The position numbers were made by a program, and so were the translations under genes. Positions 44,491 to 53,548 of a DNA stretch of 64,000 nt are shown here, piece after piece. Where the stretch lies: contig VXNK01000149.1 of NCBI GenBank assembly GCA_009840595.1, positions 24,898-88,897 of the forward strand. The letters are read 5' to 3'. The notes under the pieces were generated by a model. The model was not told the DNA's origin. It saw only the letters and a program-made list of their open reading frames with translations, and made no database searches. Position 1 is the stretch's first letter. Each line of letters starts with the position of its first letter. This DNA comes from Rhodospirillaceae bacterium (GTDB lineage: Bacteria; Pseudomonadota; Alphaproteobacteria; Bin65).

Positions 44491-45184
44491 CCGCCTGACC
44501 TGCGGCTACGGACCCTTCCGGGCGGTGACCGATCTGAGCCTGGAGGTTCCGGACGGCAGCGTGCTCGCGCTGATCGGCGCCAACGGCGCGGGCAAATCCT
44601 CGACCCTGATGGCGGTCGCCGGCCATGTCTCCGCGATGGACGGGCGGATACTGTTCGACGGCGCGGACATCACCGGCGAGCCGGCGCGCGCCCGGGTCCG
44701 CCGGGGCATCGCGCTGGCGCCGGAGGGCCGCCGCCTGTTCCCTGACCTGACCGTCCAGGAAAACCTGACCGTCGGCGGTTACAGCCGGTCCCGCCGGGCC
44801 GAGGCGCGCAATGTCGAGCGGGTCATGGCGCTGTTCCCGCGACTGGAAGGGCGGCTGACCCAGTTGGCCGGCTCGATGTCCGGCGGCGAGCAGCAGATGC
44901 TGGCGATCGGCCGCGCCCTGATGGCGGAGCCGAAGCTCCTGATGATCGACGAGGTCTCCCTCGGCCTCATGCCGGCGGTGATCGACATGTGTTACGAAGC
45001 GCTCGGCCGGCTGCGCGACGACGGGCTCGCCATCCTGCTGGTCGAGCAGAGCACCCAGCGCGCCTTCGACATCGCCGATACCGTGTGCGTCCTCGAATCC
45101 GGTAAGGCGGTCTGGACCGGCGCCGCCGAGGCCGCACGCGAGGATCCGGCCCTCGTCGAGGCCTATCTGGGGCTGGCGCAATGA
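44477..45184 (+). CDS. Branched-chain-type ABC transporter ATPase (LivF-like, second cassette)
   Basis: A 235-residue ATPase. Walker A GANGAGKSS near residue 34, signature MSGGEQQML near 134 and Walker B LLMIDEVSLGLMP near 154. It ends within the first codon of hutC (ATGA overlap), linking transport to regulation. Confidence 0.91.
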   Translation: MLQLDRLTCGYGPFRAVTDLSLEVPDGSVLALIGANGAGKSSTLMAVAGHVSAMDGRILFDGADITGEPARARVRRGIALAPEGRRLFPDLTVQENLTVGGYSRSRRAEARNVERVMALFPRLEGRLTQLAGSMSGGEQQMLAIGRALMAEPKLLMIDEVSLGLMPAVIDMCYEALGRLRDDGLAILLVEQSTQRAFDIADTVCVLESGKAVWTGAAEAAREDPALVEAYLGLAQ

Positions 45185-45960
45185 GCGGCCCGGCGCCCGC
45201 GGCGGCCTTCGACGCGGCCGGTCCGACACCGCTCTACCAGCAGGTCAAGGACTATGTCCGCCGGTCGATCCTGACCGGGGCCTGGCCGGTCGACCACCGC
45301 ATCCCTTCGGAGAACGAGCTGGTCCGCCTGTCCGGCGCCAGCCGGATGACGGTGCACCGCGCCCTGCGTGAACTCAAGGACGACGGCTGGCTGCGCCGGG
45401 TCCAGGGCCAGGGGACCTTCGTCGCCGACCGGCGCGCTAGGCTCGACCTGCTCGAAATCCGCAACATCGCCGACGTCATCCGCCGGCGCGGCGCCTACAG
45501 CTGCGACGTGATCCGCCACGAGCGCGCCCTGCCGTCTGACGAAATCGCGGAGGAGATGGAAACCGGGCCGAAGGCGGACCTGTTCCACAGCCGGCTGGTC
45601 CACCGGCTCGACGGCGCGCCGTTCCAGCTCGAGGACCGCTGGGTCAACCCGGCCGTCGCGCCGGACTATCTCGGCGTCGACCTGACGCGCCGGACGCCGA
45701 ACGAATATCTCATGCGCGCGGCGCCGCTGAGCGAAGTGGAACACAGGCTCGAAGCCGTATTGCCCGGCCCGATGGAGCAGCACCTGCTCGGCATCGGCCG
45801 GCACCAGCCCTGCCTGCTGCTGCACCGGCGCACTTGGTCCGGCGGCCGGGTCGCGTCGCGCGCCTGGCTGACCCATCCGGGCGACCGCTTCTACCTGGCG
45901 ACCCGTTTCGCCCATGACGAAGGCCTGCCGCGATCCCCCCAACCGGAGCACATGCCGTGA
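45181..45960 (+). CDS. hutC: Histidine utilization repressor, GntR/HutC family
   Basis: A 259-residue regulator. The N-terminal winged helix contains [57 protein letters not shown] (residues 18-74) and [10 protein letters not shown]; the C-terminal UTRA domain binds an effector, in HutC urocanate. It lies between the transporter and hutU in one operon with 4-base overlaps at both ends, which strongly supports the hut assignment. Confidence 0.9.
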   Translation: MSGPAPAAAFDAAGPTPLYQQVKDYVRRSILTGAWPVDHRIPSENELVRLSGASRMTVHRALRELKDDGWLRRVQGQGTFVADRRARLDLLEIRNIADVIRRRGAYSCDVIRHERALPSDEIAEEMETGPKADLFHSRLVHRLDGAPFQLEDRWVNPAVAPDYLGVDLTRRTPNEYLMRAAPLSEVEHRLEAVLPGPMEQHLLGIGRHQPCLLLHRRTWSGGRVASRAWLTHPGDRFYLATRFAHDEGLPRSPQPEHMP

Positions 45961-47645
45961 GCGACCGCCCGACCGAGAACAGCCGCCTCGACAACACGCG
46001 CGAGATCCGCGCGCCGCACGGCGACGAGTTGAGCTGCAAGAGTTGGCTGACCGAAGCGCCGATGCGCATGCTGATGAACAATCTGGACGCCCAGGTCGCG
46101 GAGAAGCCGCAGGAACTGGTGGTTTACGGCGGCATCGGCCGGGCGGCGCGCAACTGGGAGAGCTACGACCGTATCGTTCGCGCGCTACAGGGTCTCGAAG
46201 ACGACGAGACCCTGCTGGTCCAGTCGGGCAAGCCGGTCGGCGTGTTCCGCACCCACGCCGACGCGCCGCGGGTTCTGATCGCCAATTCCAACATCGTGCC
46301 CCACTGGGCGACGCTGGAGAAATTCAACGAACTCGACCGGCTCGGCCTGATGATGTTCGGCCAGATGACGGCGGGCTCGTGGATCTATATCGGCAGCCAG
46401 GGCATCGTCCAGGGCACCTACGAGACCTTCGTCGAGGTCGGCCGCCAGCATTATGGCGGCGACCTTGCGGGCCGCTGGATCCTGACCGGCGGGCTCGGCG
46501 GCATGGGCGGCGCTCAGCCGATGGCAGCGACTATGGCCGGGGCGTCGCTGCTCTCGGTCGAGTGCCAGCCGAGCCGAATCGAAATGCGCCTCAAGACCGG
46601 CTATCTGGACCGGCAGACGACCGACCTGGACGAGGCGCTGGCGATCGTCGAAGACGCCTGCGCGAAGAAGGAGGCGGTCTCGGTCGGCCTGCTCGGCAAC
46701 GCGGCCGAAATCTATCCCGAACTGGTCCGGCGCGGCGTGCGCCCCGACGCCGTGACCGACCAGACCAGCGCCCACGATCCGCTGAACGGCTATCTGCCGG
46801 CTGGCTGGACCCTCGCCGAGTGGGAGGAGCGGCGAGAGCGCGATCCCGCCGGCACCATGAAGGCGGCGAAGGAGTCGATGGCCGTGCAGGTTCGCGCGAT
46901 GCTGGACTTCTGGGCCCGGGGCGTGCCGACCCTCGATTACGGCAACAACATCCGCCAGATGGCGCAGGAAATGGGCGTGGAGAACGCCTTCGACTTCCCC
47001 GGCTTCGTGCCGGCCTATATCCGGCCGCTGTTCTGCCGCGGCGTCGGGCCGTTCCGTTGGGCGGCGCTGTCCGGCGATCCGGAGGACATCTACCGCACCG
47101 ACGCCAGGGTGAAGGAGCTGATGCCGGACAACCCGCACCTGCACAACTGGCTCGACATGGCGCGCAAGCGCATCCGCTTCCAGGGCCTGCCCTCGCGCAT
47201 CTGCTGGGTCGGCCTGGGCGACCGGCATCGGCTCGGCCTCGCCTTCAACGAGATGGTCGCGAAGGGCGAATTGTCAGCGCCGGTGGTGATCGGCCGGGAT
47301 CATCTGGACAGCGGCTCGGTCGCGAGCCCGAACCGCGAGACCGAGGGCATGATCGACGGCTCGGACGCGGTGTCGGACTGGCCGATGCTCAACGCCATGC
47401 TCAACACGGCCTCGGGCGCGACCTGGGTCAGCCTGCATCACGGCGGCGGCGTCGGCATCGGCTTTTCCCAGCATGCCGGCATGGTGATCGTGTGCGACGG
47501 CACCGAGGCGGCCGCGGCGCGCATCGGGCGGGTGCTGTGGAACGATCCGGCCAGCGGCGTCATGCGCCACGCCGATGCCGGCTACGACGACGCCATCGCC
47601 TGCGCGCGGCAGCACGGGCTGAACCTGCCGTTTCTGGAGGGGTGA
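45957..47645 (+). CDS. hutU: Urocanate hydratase
   Basis: Second step of histidine degradation: urocanate to imidazolonepropionate, with NAD+ as tight cofactor. The 562-residue protein matches urocanase throughout: [19 protein letters not shown] near residue 24, [19 protein letters not shown] near 179 (NAD loop), [16 protein letters not shown] near 417 with the conserved Cys, and [17 protein letters not shown] near 500. GTG start at 45957 overlaps hutC stop. hutH, hutI and hutG are not in the window. Confidence 0.96.
   Translation: MSDRPTENSRLDNTREIRAPHGDELSCKSWLTEAPMRMLMNNLDAQVAEKPQELVVYGGIGRAARNWESYDRIVRALQGLEDDETLLVQSGKPVGVFRTHADAPRVLIANSNIVPHWATLEKFNELDRLGLMMFGQMTAGSWIYIGSQGIVQGTYETFVEVGRQHYGGDLAGRWILTGGLGGMGGAQPMAATMAGASLLSVECQPSRIEMRLKTGYLDRQTTDLDEALAIVEDACAKKEAVSVGLLGNAAEIYPELVRRGVRPDAVTDQTSAHDPLNGYLPAGWTLAEWEERRERDPAGTMKAAKESMAVQVRAMLDFWARGVPTLDYGNNIRQMAQEMGVENAFDFPGFVPAYIRPLFCRGVGPFRWAALSGDPEDIYRTDARVKELMPDNPHLHNWLDMARKRIRFQGLPSRICWVGLGDRHRLGLAFNEMVAKGELSAPVVIGRDHLDSGSVASPNRETEGMIDGSDAVSDWPMLNAMLNTASGATWVSLHHGGGVGIGFSQHAGMVIVCDGTEAAAARIGRVLWNDPASGVMRHADAGYDDAIACARQHGLNLPFLEG
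47616..47635 (+). repeat. 20-bp direct repeat, copy in the hutU 3' end
   Basis: GGGCTGAACCTGCCGTTTCT encodes the GLNLPF end of HutU. The same 20 bases recur at 48427-48446, so the vapBC module is bracketed by it. Confidence 0.7.
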
Positions 47646-47713
47646 GAAGCCGTTACGCTCATCCGTTCCCACGGCGGGTTGACCTGGCGCAGACAGCGGC
47701 ATAGGTTTGGCAT

Positions 47714-47977
47714 ATGCCAGCAACCTACCCGGATACGCCGCCTTCCGCCCGCCGCGCGCGGTTGTTTCGGAACGGCCGCAACCAGGCCGTTCGCATTCCG
47801 CGCGAGTTCGAGTTGGCGGCTGACGAGGTGGCGATCTACAGGGAAGACGGCCGTTTGGTCGTGGTACCGGTCGAACGGTCTCCATCTCTGGCCGAGGTTC
47901 TGTCGCGGCTTGCGCCCCTGGGAGAGGATTTCCCGGACATCGCCGATCCGCCGTCCGCGCCGGAAGAATTTCTCTGA
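47714..47977 (+). CDS. vapB: VapB-type (AbrB/SpoVT fold) antitoxin
   Basis: An 87-residue antitoxin. RRARLFRNGRNQAVRIPREFELAADEVAIYREDGRLVVVPV (residues 13-53) is the swapped-hairpin DNA-binding domain; the C-terminal acidic and Pro-rich tail would wrap the toxin. It ends one base before the VapC start. Confidence 0.88.
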   Translation: MPATYPDTPPSARRARLFRNGRNQAVRIPREFELAADEVAIYREDGRLVVVPVERSPSLAEVLSRLAPLGEDFPDIADPPSAPEEFL

Positions 47978-47978
47978 A

Positions 47979-48383
47979 GTGGCCCAACTCCGGTACATGC
48001 TGGACACGAATATCGTATCCGACCTGGTCCGCCGGCCCGGCGGCGACATTGCGAAACGGGCCGCAGCGCTCGAGCCGGGAAGCATCGCCGTCAGCATCGT
48101 CGTTGCATCCGAGCTCCGGTACGGTGCGGAGCGCCGCGGGTCCAGGCGCCTGACGAAACAGCTTGAGGCCGTGCTTTCGGCGATCGGGACGCTTCCCCTG
48201 GCCGAGCCGGCGGACAGGCACTATGGCGCAATCCGGAGCGAACTGGAGCGGGCCGGCCGGCCGATCGGCCACAACGATCTGCTGATTGCCGCCCATGCAC
48301 GGGCCCTCGGCGCAACGCTCGTAACGAGAAATACCGGCGAATTCGGCCGCGTTCCGGGTCTCGCCGTCGACGACTGGCAATGA
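47979..48383 (+). CDS. vapC: VapC-type PIN-domain toxin
   Basis: A 134-residue RNase. The PIN acidic residues are D9 in MLDTNIVSD, Glu in VASELRYGAERR near residue 44, and Asp in GHNDLLIAAHA near 97-100; LVTRNTGEFGRVPGL is the standard end. GTG at 47979 with GGAAGA 12 bases upstream; ATG at 47997 is the alternative. Confidence 0.9.
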   Translation: MAQLRYMLDTNIVSDLVRRPGGDIAKRAAALEPGSIAVSIVVASELRYGAERRGSRRLTKQLEAVLSAIGTLPLAEPADRHYGAIRSELERAGRPIGHNDLLIAAHARALGATLVTRNTGEFGRVPGLAVDDWQ

Positions 48384-48426
48384 CGGCCTGCGGCGCGCCG
48401 GCTTCCCCGCCCGCGCCCGCGAGCAT

Positions 48427-48446
48427 GGGCTGAACCTGCCGTTTCT
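48427..48446 (+). repeat. 20-bp direct repeat, copy downstream of vapC
   Basis: Identical to 47616-47635, in the same orientation, with further partial similarity on the left (GAGCAT versus CAGCAC). It is 43 bases after the vapC stop and outside any gene. Confidence 0.7.
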
Positions 48447-48500
48447 TGACAGCCGGGAACCGCGCCGCGACATTCCCCTGCAAAGCGTAAGGAAACATCC

Positions 48501-49385
48501 ATGCCCGATTCGATGGACATTGCCAGCCTCGACATTTCGCCGTCCGGCGGCGGGGTCGGCGCGTTCGTCAACGATATCGACCTGCGGACGATCGGCGCCG
48601 GGGAGGCGGCGGCGATCCGGGCGGCGCTGGGGCGCCACGGCGTGCTGTTCTTCCGCGATCAGCAGCTCGATCCCGACGCCCACGTCGCCTTCGCCCGCAA
48701 GATCGGCAAGATCAACATCAACCGCTTCTTCAGGCCGACCGACACCCACCCCGAGGTCGCGACCGTGCTGAAAGAGCCGGACCAGAAGCACAATATCGGC
48801 GGCGGCTGGCACGCCGACCACAGCTATGACGAGGCGCCGGCGCTCGGCTCGATCCTCGTCGCGGTCGAGACCCCGCCCCACGGCGGCGATACCCTGTTCG
48901 CGGGCGCCTCAGCGGCCTGGGAGACACTATCCGACGGCATGAAGAAAATGCTCTCCGGCCTGCGCGCCGTGCATTCCAGCCGCCATACATTCGGCAAGGA
49001 GGCGGGCGCAAGGAACGCGGAGATTCAGGCGGAGCACTTCGGCAATGCCGAACTGGCAACGCAGGATTCCGTGCATCCTGTCGTCATCCGCCATCCGACA
49101 AGCGGCCGGCCGTCGCTTTACGTCAATCCGGGGTTTACGCGGCGCTTCGACGGCTGGACCGATGCCGAGAGCAAGCCGCTGCTCGACTATCTCTACGCCC
49201 ACGTCGTCAAGCCGGAACACACCTACCGCTTCCGCTGGGAGCCGGGCTCGGTCGCCTTCTGGGACAACCGGGCGACCTGGCACTACGCGCTCAACGACTA
49301 TCACGGCCACCGCCGGCTGATGCACCGCATCACCCTGGAAGGCGAAGTTCTGGACCCCGTGTCGAATGGCGCATCGGAAGCCTAG
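48501..49385 (+). CDS. TauD/TfdA-family 2-oxoglutarate-dependent dioxygenase
   Basis: A 294-residue Fe(II)/2-oxoglutarate oxygenase. Metal ligands fit WHADHS (H104, D106) and TWHYAL (H261), with an Arg in HRRLMHRI near residue 276 for 2-oxoglutarate. LGRHGVLFFRDQQLD near residue 43 is also typical. Substrate unknown. It is downstream of hutU and vapBC but has its own gap of 117 bases. Confidence 0.88.
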   Translation: MPDSMDIASLDISPSGGGVGAFVNDIDLRTIGAGEAAAIRAALGRHGVLFFRDQQLDPDAHVAFARKIGKININRFFRPTDTHPEVATVLKEPDQKHNIGGGWHADHSYDEAPALGSILVAVETPPHGGDTLFAGASAAWETLSDGMKKMLSGLRAVHSSRHTFGKEAGARNAEIQAEHFGNAELATQDSVHPVVIRHPTSGRPSLYVNPGFTRRFDGWTDAESKPLLDYLYAHVVKPEHTYRFRWEPGSVAFWDNRATWHYALNDYHGHRRLMHRITLEGEVLDPVSNGASEA

Positions 49386-49423
49386 CGTCGGAATATCCGC
49401 CGCCGGGCCGGGCGCGCCATCTC

Positions 49424-50161
49424 TTACACCATGACCATGCCGCCGTTGACGTGGACGGTCTGGCCGGTGACCCATGCCGCCTCGTCGCTTGCGAGCCAGA
49501 CCGCGGCGCCGGCGATGTCGCCGGGCTCGCCGATCCGCCCGGCCGGAATCCGCTCGAGCAGGCCGGTCTGTTGCTGCTCGCTCAGCGCGTCGGTCATGGG
49601 CGAGCGGACGAAGCCCGGCGCGATGCAGTTGAGCGTCACCCCGCGCGCCGCGACCTCGGCCGCCATGCTCTTCGTCATGCCGATCATGCCGGCCTTGGAG
49701 GCGGCATAGTTCGCCTGGCCGGGATTGCCGGTGACGCCGACAATCGACGTGATGTTGACGATCCGGCCGTGGCGCCGACGCATCATGCCGCGCAGGGCGG
49801 CGCGGCTCAGCCGGAAGGTGGCGGTCAGGTTGACGTCGATCACGCTCTGCCACTGGTCGTCGGACAGGCGCAGGGCAAGCATGTCGCGGGTCAGGCCGGC
49901 ATTGTTGACCAGGATGTGCAGGTCGCCGAGCGCTTCCTCGACCCTGCCGGGCAACGCGTCAGTCTCTTGCGCGTCGCCGAGGTTGGCCGGAGCGACATGA
50001 ACCCGTTCGCCGAGTTCCCCGGCCAGTGCGTCCAGCGCCGCGCGCCGGGTACCCGAGAGAGCGACCGCCGCGCCCTGAGCGTGCAGGGCCTTTGCAATCG
50101 CCCCGCCGATGGCGCCCGAAGCGCCGGTGACGAGGGCATTCCTGCCGGTAAGGTCGAACAT
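49424..50161 (-). CDS. fabG: 3-oxoacyl-ACP reductase
   Basis: A 245-residue SDR. TGASGAIGG (residues 12-20) binds NADPH, NNAGLTRDML near 85 and VNITSIVG with catalytic Ser near 136, and YAASKAG with Tyr/Lys near 151-155 match FabG. The end WVTGQTVHVNGGMVMV is also FabG-typical. Lies 41 bases after fabD in the usual fabD-fabG order. Confidence 0.94.
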   Translation of the reverse strand: MFDLTGRNALVTGASGAIGGAIAKALHAQGAAVALSGTRRAALDALAGELGERVHVAPANLGDAQETDALPGRVEEALGDLHILVNNAGLTRDMLALRLSDDQWQSVIDVNLTATFRLSRAALRGMMRRRHGRIVNITSIVGVTGNPGQANYAASKAGMIGMTKSMAAEVAARGVTLNCIAPGFVRSPMTDALSEQQQTGLLERIPAGRIGEPGDIAGAAVWLASDEAAWVTGQTVHVNGGMVMV

Positions 50162-50202
50162 GCTGTTGCCCCGAATTTGTACCTTTCGCGCCACCCGGCC
50201 GG

Positions 50203-51144
50203 TCACGCCGCGGCGAGGAGGTTGTCGATATCGTCCGGCGTGTTGACCGCGGTTCCCGTGAGCTCCGGATCGATGCGCCGCGCCATGGTCGCCAGCACCT
50301 TGCCGGCGCCGAGCTCGACCAGTTCGCTGCAGCCCTCGTCCCGGGCGAACAGCATGCTCTCGCGCCAGCGCACCAGGCCGGTGACCTGCTGTACCAGCAG
50401 ATCGCCGATGGTCGGACCGTCGCTCACCGCCTGCGCCGTCACGTTGGCGATCAGCGGCACGGCGGGCATCCCCGGCGGCGCCCGTTCCAACTCTTCGGCC
50501 ATGACGTCGGCGGCCGGCTGCATCAGACTGCAATGGAAAGGGGCGCTCACCTGCAGTTTCATGGCGCGGCGCACGCCCATCTCCTGCGCCGCGGCGATCG
50601 CCCGGTCGATGGCGCCGGCATGGCCGCTGATCACGACCTGCCCCGTCGCGTTGTCGTTGGCGATGGCGCACACCTCGTCCTGCGCCGCGCCGGCCACCGC
50701 CTCCTCGGCCTGTTCCAGCGTGGCGCCGAGCAGTGCAGCCATCGCGCCCTCCCCGACCGGCACTGCCGCCTGCATCGCCCGGCCGCGCGCCTTGAGCAGC
50801 CGGGCGGCGTCGGGCAGCGAAAAGGCGCCGGCAGCGCAGAGTGCCGAATATTCGCCCAGCGAATGGCCGGCCACGAAACGCGCTCTGTCCGCCAGCGTCA
50901 GTCCGGCGTCCTCGAGCGTGCGCAGGACGGCCAGGCTGACCGCCATCAACGCCGGCTGGGCATTCTCGGTCAGCGTCAGATCCTCGCCCGGCCCGTCGAA
51001 CATCAGCCGGGAGAGACTCTGCGACAGCGCATCGTCCACTTCCTCGAAGACCAGGCGGGCCACGCTCGACGCTTCGGCGAGATCCCGGCCCATGCCGACG
51101 GCTTGGGACCCCTGCCCCGGAAAGACGAAAACGCGATCTGCCAT
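50203..51144 (-). CDS. fabD: Malonyl-CoA:ACP transacylase
   Basis: Loads malonyl onto ACP. The 313-residue protein begins with FVFPGQGSQ (residues 7-15) and has the nucleophile in GHSLGEY (S95), and SAPFHCSLM with catalytic His near 203. Divergent from rpsF, a common alphaproteobacterial arrangement. Confidence 0.95.
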   Translation of the reverse strand: MADRVFVFPGQGSQAVGMGRDLAEASSVARLVFEEVDDALSQSLSRLMFDGPGEDLTLTENAQPALMAVSLAVLRTLEDAGLTLADRARFVAGHSLGEYSALCAAGAFSLPDAARLLKARGRAMQAAVPVGEGAMAALLGATLEQAEEAVAGAAQDEVCAIANDNATGQVVISGHAGAIDRAIAAAQEMGVRRAMKLQVSAPFHCSLMQPAADVMAEELERAPPGMPAVPLIANVTAQAVSDGPTIGDLLVQQVTGLVRWRESMLFARDEGCSELVELGAGKVLATMARRIDPELTGTAVNTPDDIDNLLAAA

Positions 51145-51326
51145 GACCCTGTCTTGAAGCGGTTAAGCCGGATGCGGGTTCTTAGCCCGGCGGGCTGACA
51201 TGCGGCAATAGCGTGCCGGACCGGCCCCTTGCGCCGGTTACGCGCCGCCGTATATTCCGGGCTTGCCATATCTCCTTGCCGGGGAGAGGGCTTTCTCGTT
51301 CATCCTGAGAACCCTGGACCCCGGCT

Positions 51327-51350
51327 AGACCTGTGCGGCTGGTCTTTTTG
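51327..51350 (+). terminator. Hairpin with T run in the rpsF leader
   Basis: AGACC (51327-51331) pairs with GGTCT (51341-51345) and is followed by TTTTTG. It lies between the divergent fabD start and rpsF, so it may be an attenuator in the rpsF leader rather than an end terminator. Confidence 0.45.
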
Positions 51351-51433
51351 TTGCTGCACCGGCCTTGGGGCCGGAACCGCAAACGAAAGAAAAACAGCGG
51401 CAGGTCGCGAAACAGCCGTAAGGAGCGTTTGTC

Positions 51434-52111
51434 TTGCCGTATTACGAATGCGTGTATCTCGCGCGCCAGGACATTGCCGCCAGCCAGGTCGATACCCTGA
51501 GCGACGGCTTCGCCGAAGTCATTGCCAACGGCGGCGGCGAAGTGAAAAAGCGGGAATACTGGGGCCTGCGCAACCTCGCCTACCGGGTCAAAAAGAACCG
51601 CAAGGCCCACTATGTGCTGATGAACATCGACGCGCCGGCGTCGGCGGTGCAGGAGATGCAGCGCCTGATGCGGCTCAACGCCGATGTGCTGCGCGAACTC
51701 ACCCTGCGCGTCGACGCGCTGAACGAGGGCCCGTCGATCATGATGCAGCGCCGGGAGGAACGGCGCGACCGCGGCGAGCGGCGCAGCCGGCGCGACGAAG
51801 AACGCCGGGCCGAGAAGGCGGCTGCGGAGAATGCCGGGGAGACGGAGGCCGGCGGGAAATCGGCCGCCGCGGAGGACACTTCCGGCAAAACCGCTGCGGA
51901 AAAAGAGGCGCCGGCCGACTCCGAATCCGCAAAAAAGGACGCCGGCAAGCCGACGAAAAAGGCCGGCAGGAAAGCAGACGAACAAACCGCAGCGGAGGAT
52001 TCGAAACCTGCGCCGGCCGAGGCCGGGAAAGCCGCTGACGAAGCGCCTGCAGAAGACACCGCCGCCAAGGCCGCCGAGAAAACCGCCGAAAGCAAAGGGG
52101 GAGACGACTGA
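51434..52111 (+). CDS. rpsF: 30S ribosomal protein S6 with long Lys/Ala/Glu tail
   Basis: Residues 1-97 form S6 ([59 protein letters not shown]). A tail of about 125 residues rich in Lys, Ala, Glu and Asp follows, from [12 protein letters not shown] onward; ordinary S6 is 95-135 residues. TTG start at 51434 with AAGGAG ten bases upstream. Stop overlaps the rpsR start. Confidence 0.94.
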   Translation: MPYYECVYLARQDIAASQVDTLSDGFAEVIANGGGEVKKREYWGLRNLAYRVKKNRKAHYVLMNIDAPASAVQEMQRLMRLNADVLRELTLRVDALNEGPSIMMQRREERRDRGERRSRRDEERRAEKAAAENAGETEAGGKSAAAEDTSGKTAAEKEAPADSESAKKDAGKPTKKAGRKADEQTAAEDSKPAPAEAGKAADEAPAEDTAAKAAEKTAESKGGDD

Positions 52112-52338
52112 TGGCCCGCCGCCCGTTTTTCCGCCGCCGCAAGAGCTGCCCCTTCTCCGGCCCGAACGCGCCGAAGATCGATCATATGGACGTGAAGCTG
52201 CTCCAGCGCTTCATGTCGGAGCGCGGCAAGATCGTGCCGAGCCGCATCACCGCGGTCTCCGCCAAGAAGCAGCGCGAACTCGCCCGGGCGATCAAGCGCG
52301 CGCGTTTTCTGGCACTGATTCCCTACGTTTCGAGCTAG
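52111..52338 (+). CDS. rpsR: 30S ribosomal protein S18
   Basis: A 75-residue protein. [66 protein letters not shown] is a textbook S18. The ATG shares a base with the rpsF stop (TGATG). Confidence 0.97.
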   Translation: MARRPFFRRRKSCPFSGPNAPKIDHMDVKLLQRFMSERGKIVPSRITAVSAKKQRELARAIKRARFLALIPYVSS

Positions 52339-52350
52339 GAGGGGGAAGTC

Positions 52351-53031
52351 ATGGACGTGATCCTGCTCGAACGCATCGAAAAGCTCGGCCAGATGGGCGA
52401 CATCGTCTCGGTCAAACCCGGCTTTGCCCGCAACTACCTGCTGCCGCAACGCAAGGCGCTGCGCGCGACCGACGACAATGTCACCTTGTTCGAGGCGCGC
52501 AAGGCGCAGCTCGAGGCCGATAACCTGACCCTCAAGACAGAGGCCGGATCGGTCGCTGAAAAGATGGATGGCGCGGCCGTCACGGCGATTCGCAACGCCG
52601 GCGAGGCGGGCCAGCTCTACGGCTCGGTCACCGGGCGGGACATCGCCGCCGGCCTCACCGAAGCCGGTTACACGGTCGACAAGCGCCAGGTCGTCATCGG
52701 CCAGCCGATCAAGATGCTCGGCGTGTTCCCGGTGCGGGTCGTGCTGCATCCCGAAGTCTCGGTGACCGTTACGGTCAATGTCGCGCGCTCGCCCGAAGAA
52801 GCGGAGATGCAGGCCGAACGGGCTGCGCGCGGCGAGGACCCGGTGGTGCTCGGCCGGGCCGAGGGCGAAGAGGATACGCTCAACGACGAGGACGCCATCA
52901 CCATGATGGACCGCGAGGAGCGCCGCGCCGCCCGCGAAGCCGCGCGCGCCGCCGAAGCCGAGGCCGAAGCCGCCGCCGAGGCCGCCCGCCGGGCCATGCT
53001 CGATCCAGGCCAAGCCGAACAGCCGGGTTGA
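52351..53031 (+). CDS. rplI: 50S ribosomal protein L9 with acidic/Ala-rich tail
   Basis: The N-terminal domain ([37 protein letters not shown]) and C-terminal domain ([51 protein letters not shown]) are normal L9. About 75 extra residues follow, ending in a Glu/Ala/Arg helix ([28 protein letters not shown]). L9 is usually about 150 residues; alphaproteobacterial forms often have extensions. Confidence 0.95.
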   Translation: MDVILLERIEKLGQMGDIVSVKPGFARNYLLPQRKALRATDDNVTLFEARKAQLEADNLTLKTEAGSVAEKMDGAAVTAIRNAGEAGQLYGSVTGRDIAAGLTEAGYTVDKRQVVIGQPIKMLGVFPVRVVLHPEVSVTVTVNVARSPEEAEMQAERAARGEDPVVLGRAEGEEDTLNDEDAITMMDREERRAAREAARAAEAEAEAAAEAARRAMLDPGQAEQPG

Positions 53032-53548
53032 GGCCCGGCGGCATTTCGTTCGCCGCGTTCCAGCGACTCGTTCTTTTCGAGGTCGGCCGCGGGTTACCGC
53101 GGTCTGCGCCGGGAACCTGCCGGCAGAAGATTTGCCGCTTGCGATTCGCGCCGGAAGCTTCGCCGCGGGTTTGCACGCCGGAACGCACTACAGCAGGGCG
53201 AAACATTTGAATTTCTTATCGGCAATATGATTAAGCTGTCTTGGACAATATATGACAATATTGCCTAATTTTCGCCCTATCGGTCGATGCCGCGGCTTTC
53301 CCGAAGATGGAGGTGCCGACATGCAAAGTTCGCAATTCTTCGGAACGCGAACGGCGACGGATTCGGCTCGGCGCAACGACCGCCGCGATGCCGGCCGGAA
53401 AATGCGCAGCAGTATCGGCAGGACCCTGGAAACGAAATCGGGGCCGGTATCCCGCGGCTTCGGTTTGGACCCGCGGTCCCTCTAGCGGAGCATTTGGCAG
53501 ATATCGGCCTCGATGACCTCAGGATCGAGCATACCGCAGGACGCATCG
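53032..53548. other. Region between rplI and the sterol operon
   Basis: 517 bases with no convincing gene. It contains an AT-rich segment (53200-53275) with a palindrome and repeated ACAATAT, the likely promoter of the sterol operon. A 77-codon frame at 53252 has no ribosome site or family and is not called. Confidence 0.5.
53221..53255. promoter_or_regulatory. Inverted repeat and direct repeats upstream of the sterol operon
   Basis: GGCAATAT (53221-53228) and ATATTGCC (53248-53255) are 8-bp inverted arms separated by 19 bases. Inside, ACAATAT occurs twice ten bases apart. The area is AT-rich, so it can hold a promoter with an operator. Regulator unknown. Confidence 0.5.

Noticed and set aside
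53252..53485. 77-codon frame upstream of the sterol operon
   Set aside because: No ribosome site, no recognisable family and it overlaps the regulatory palindrome.
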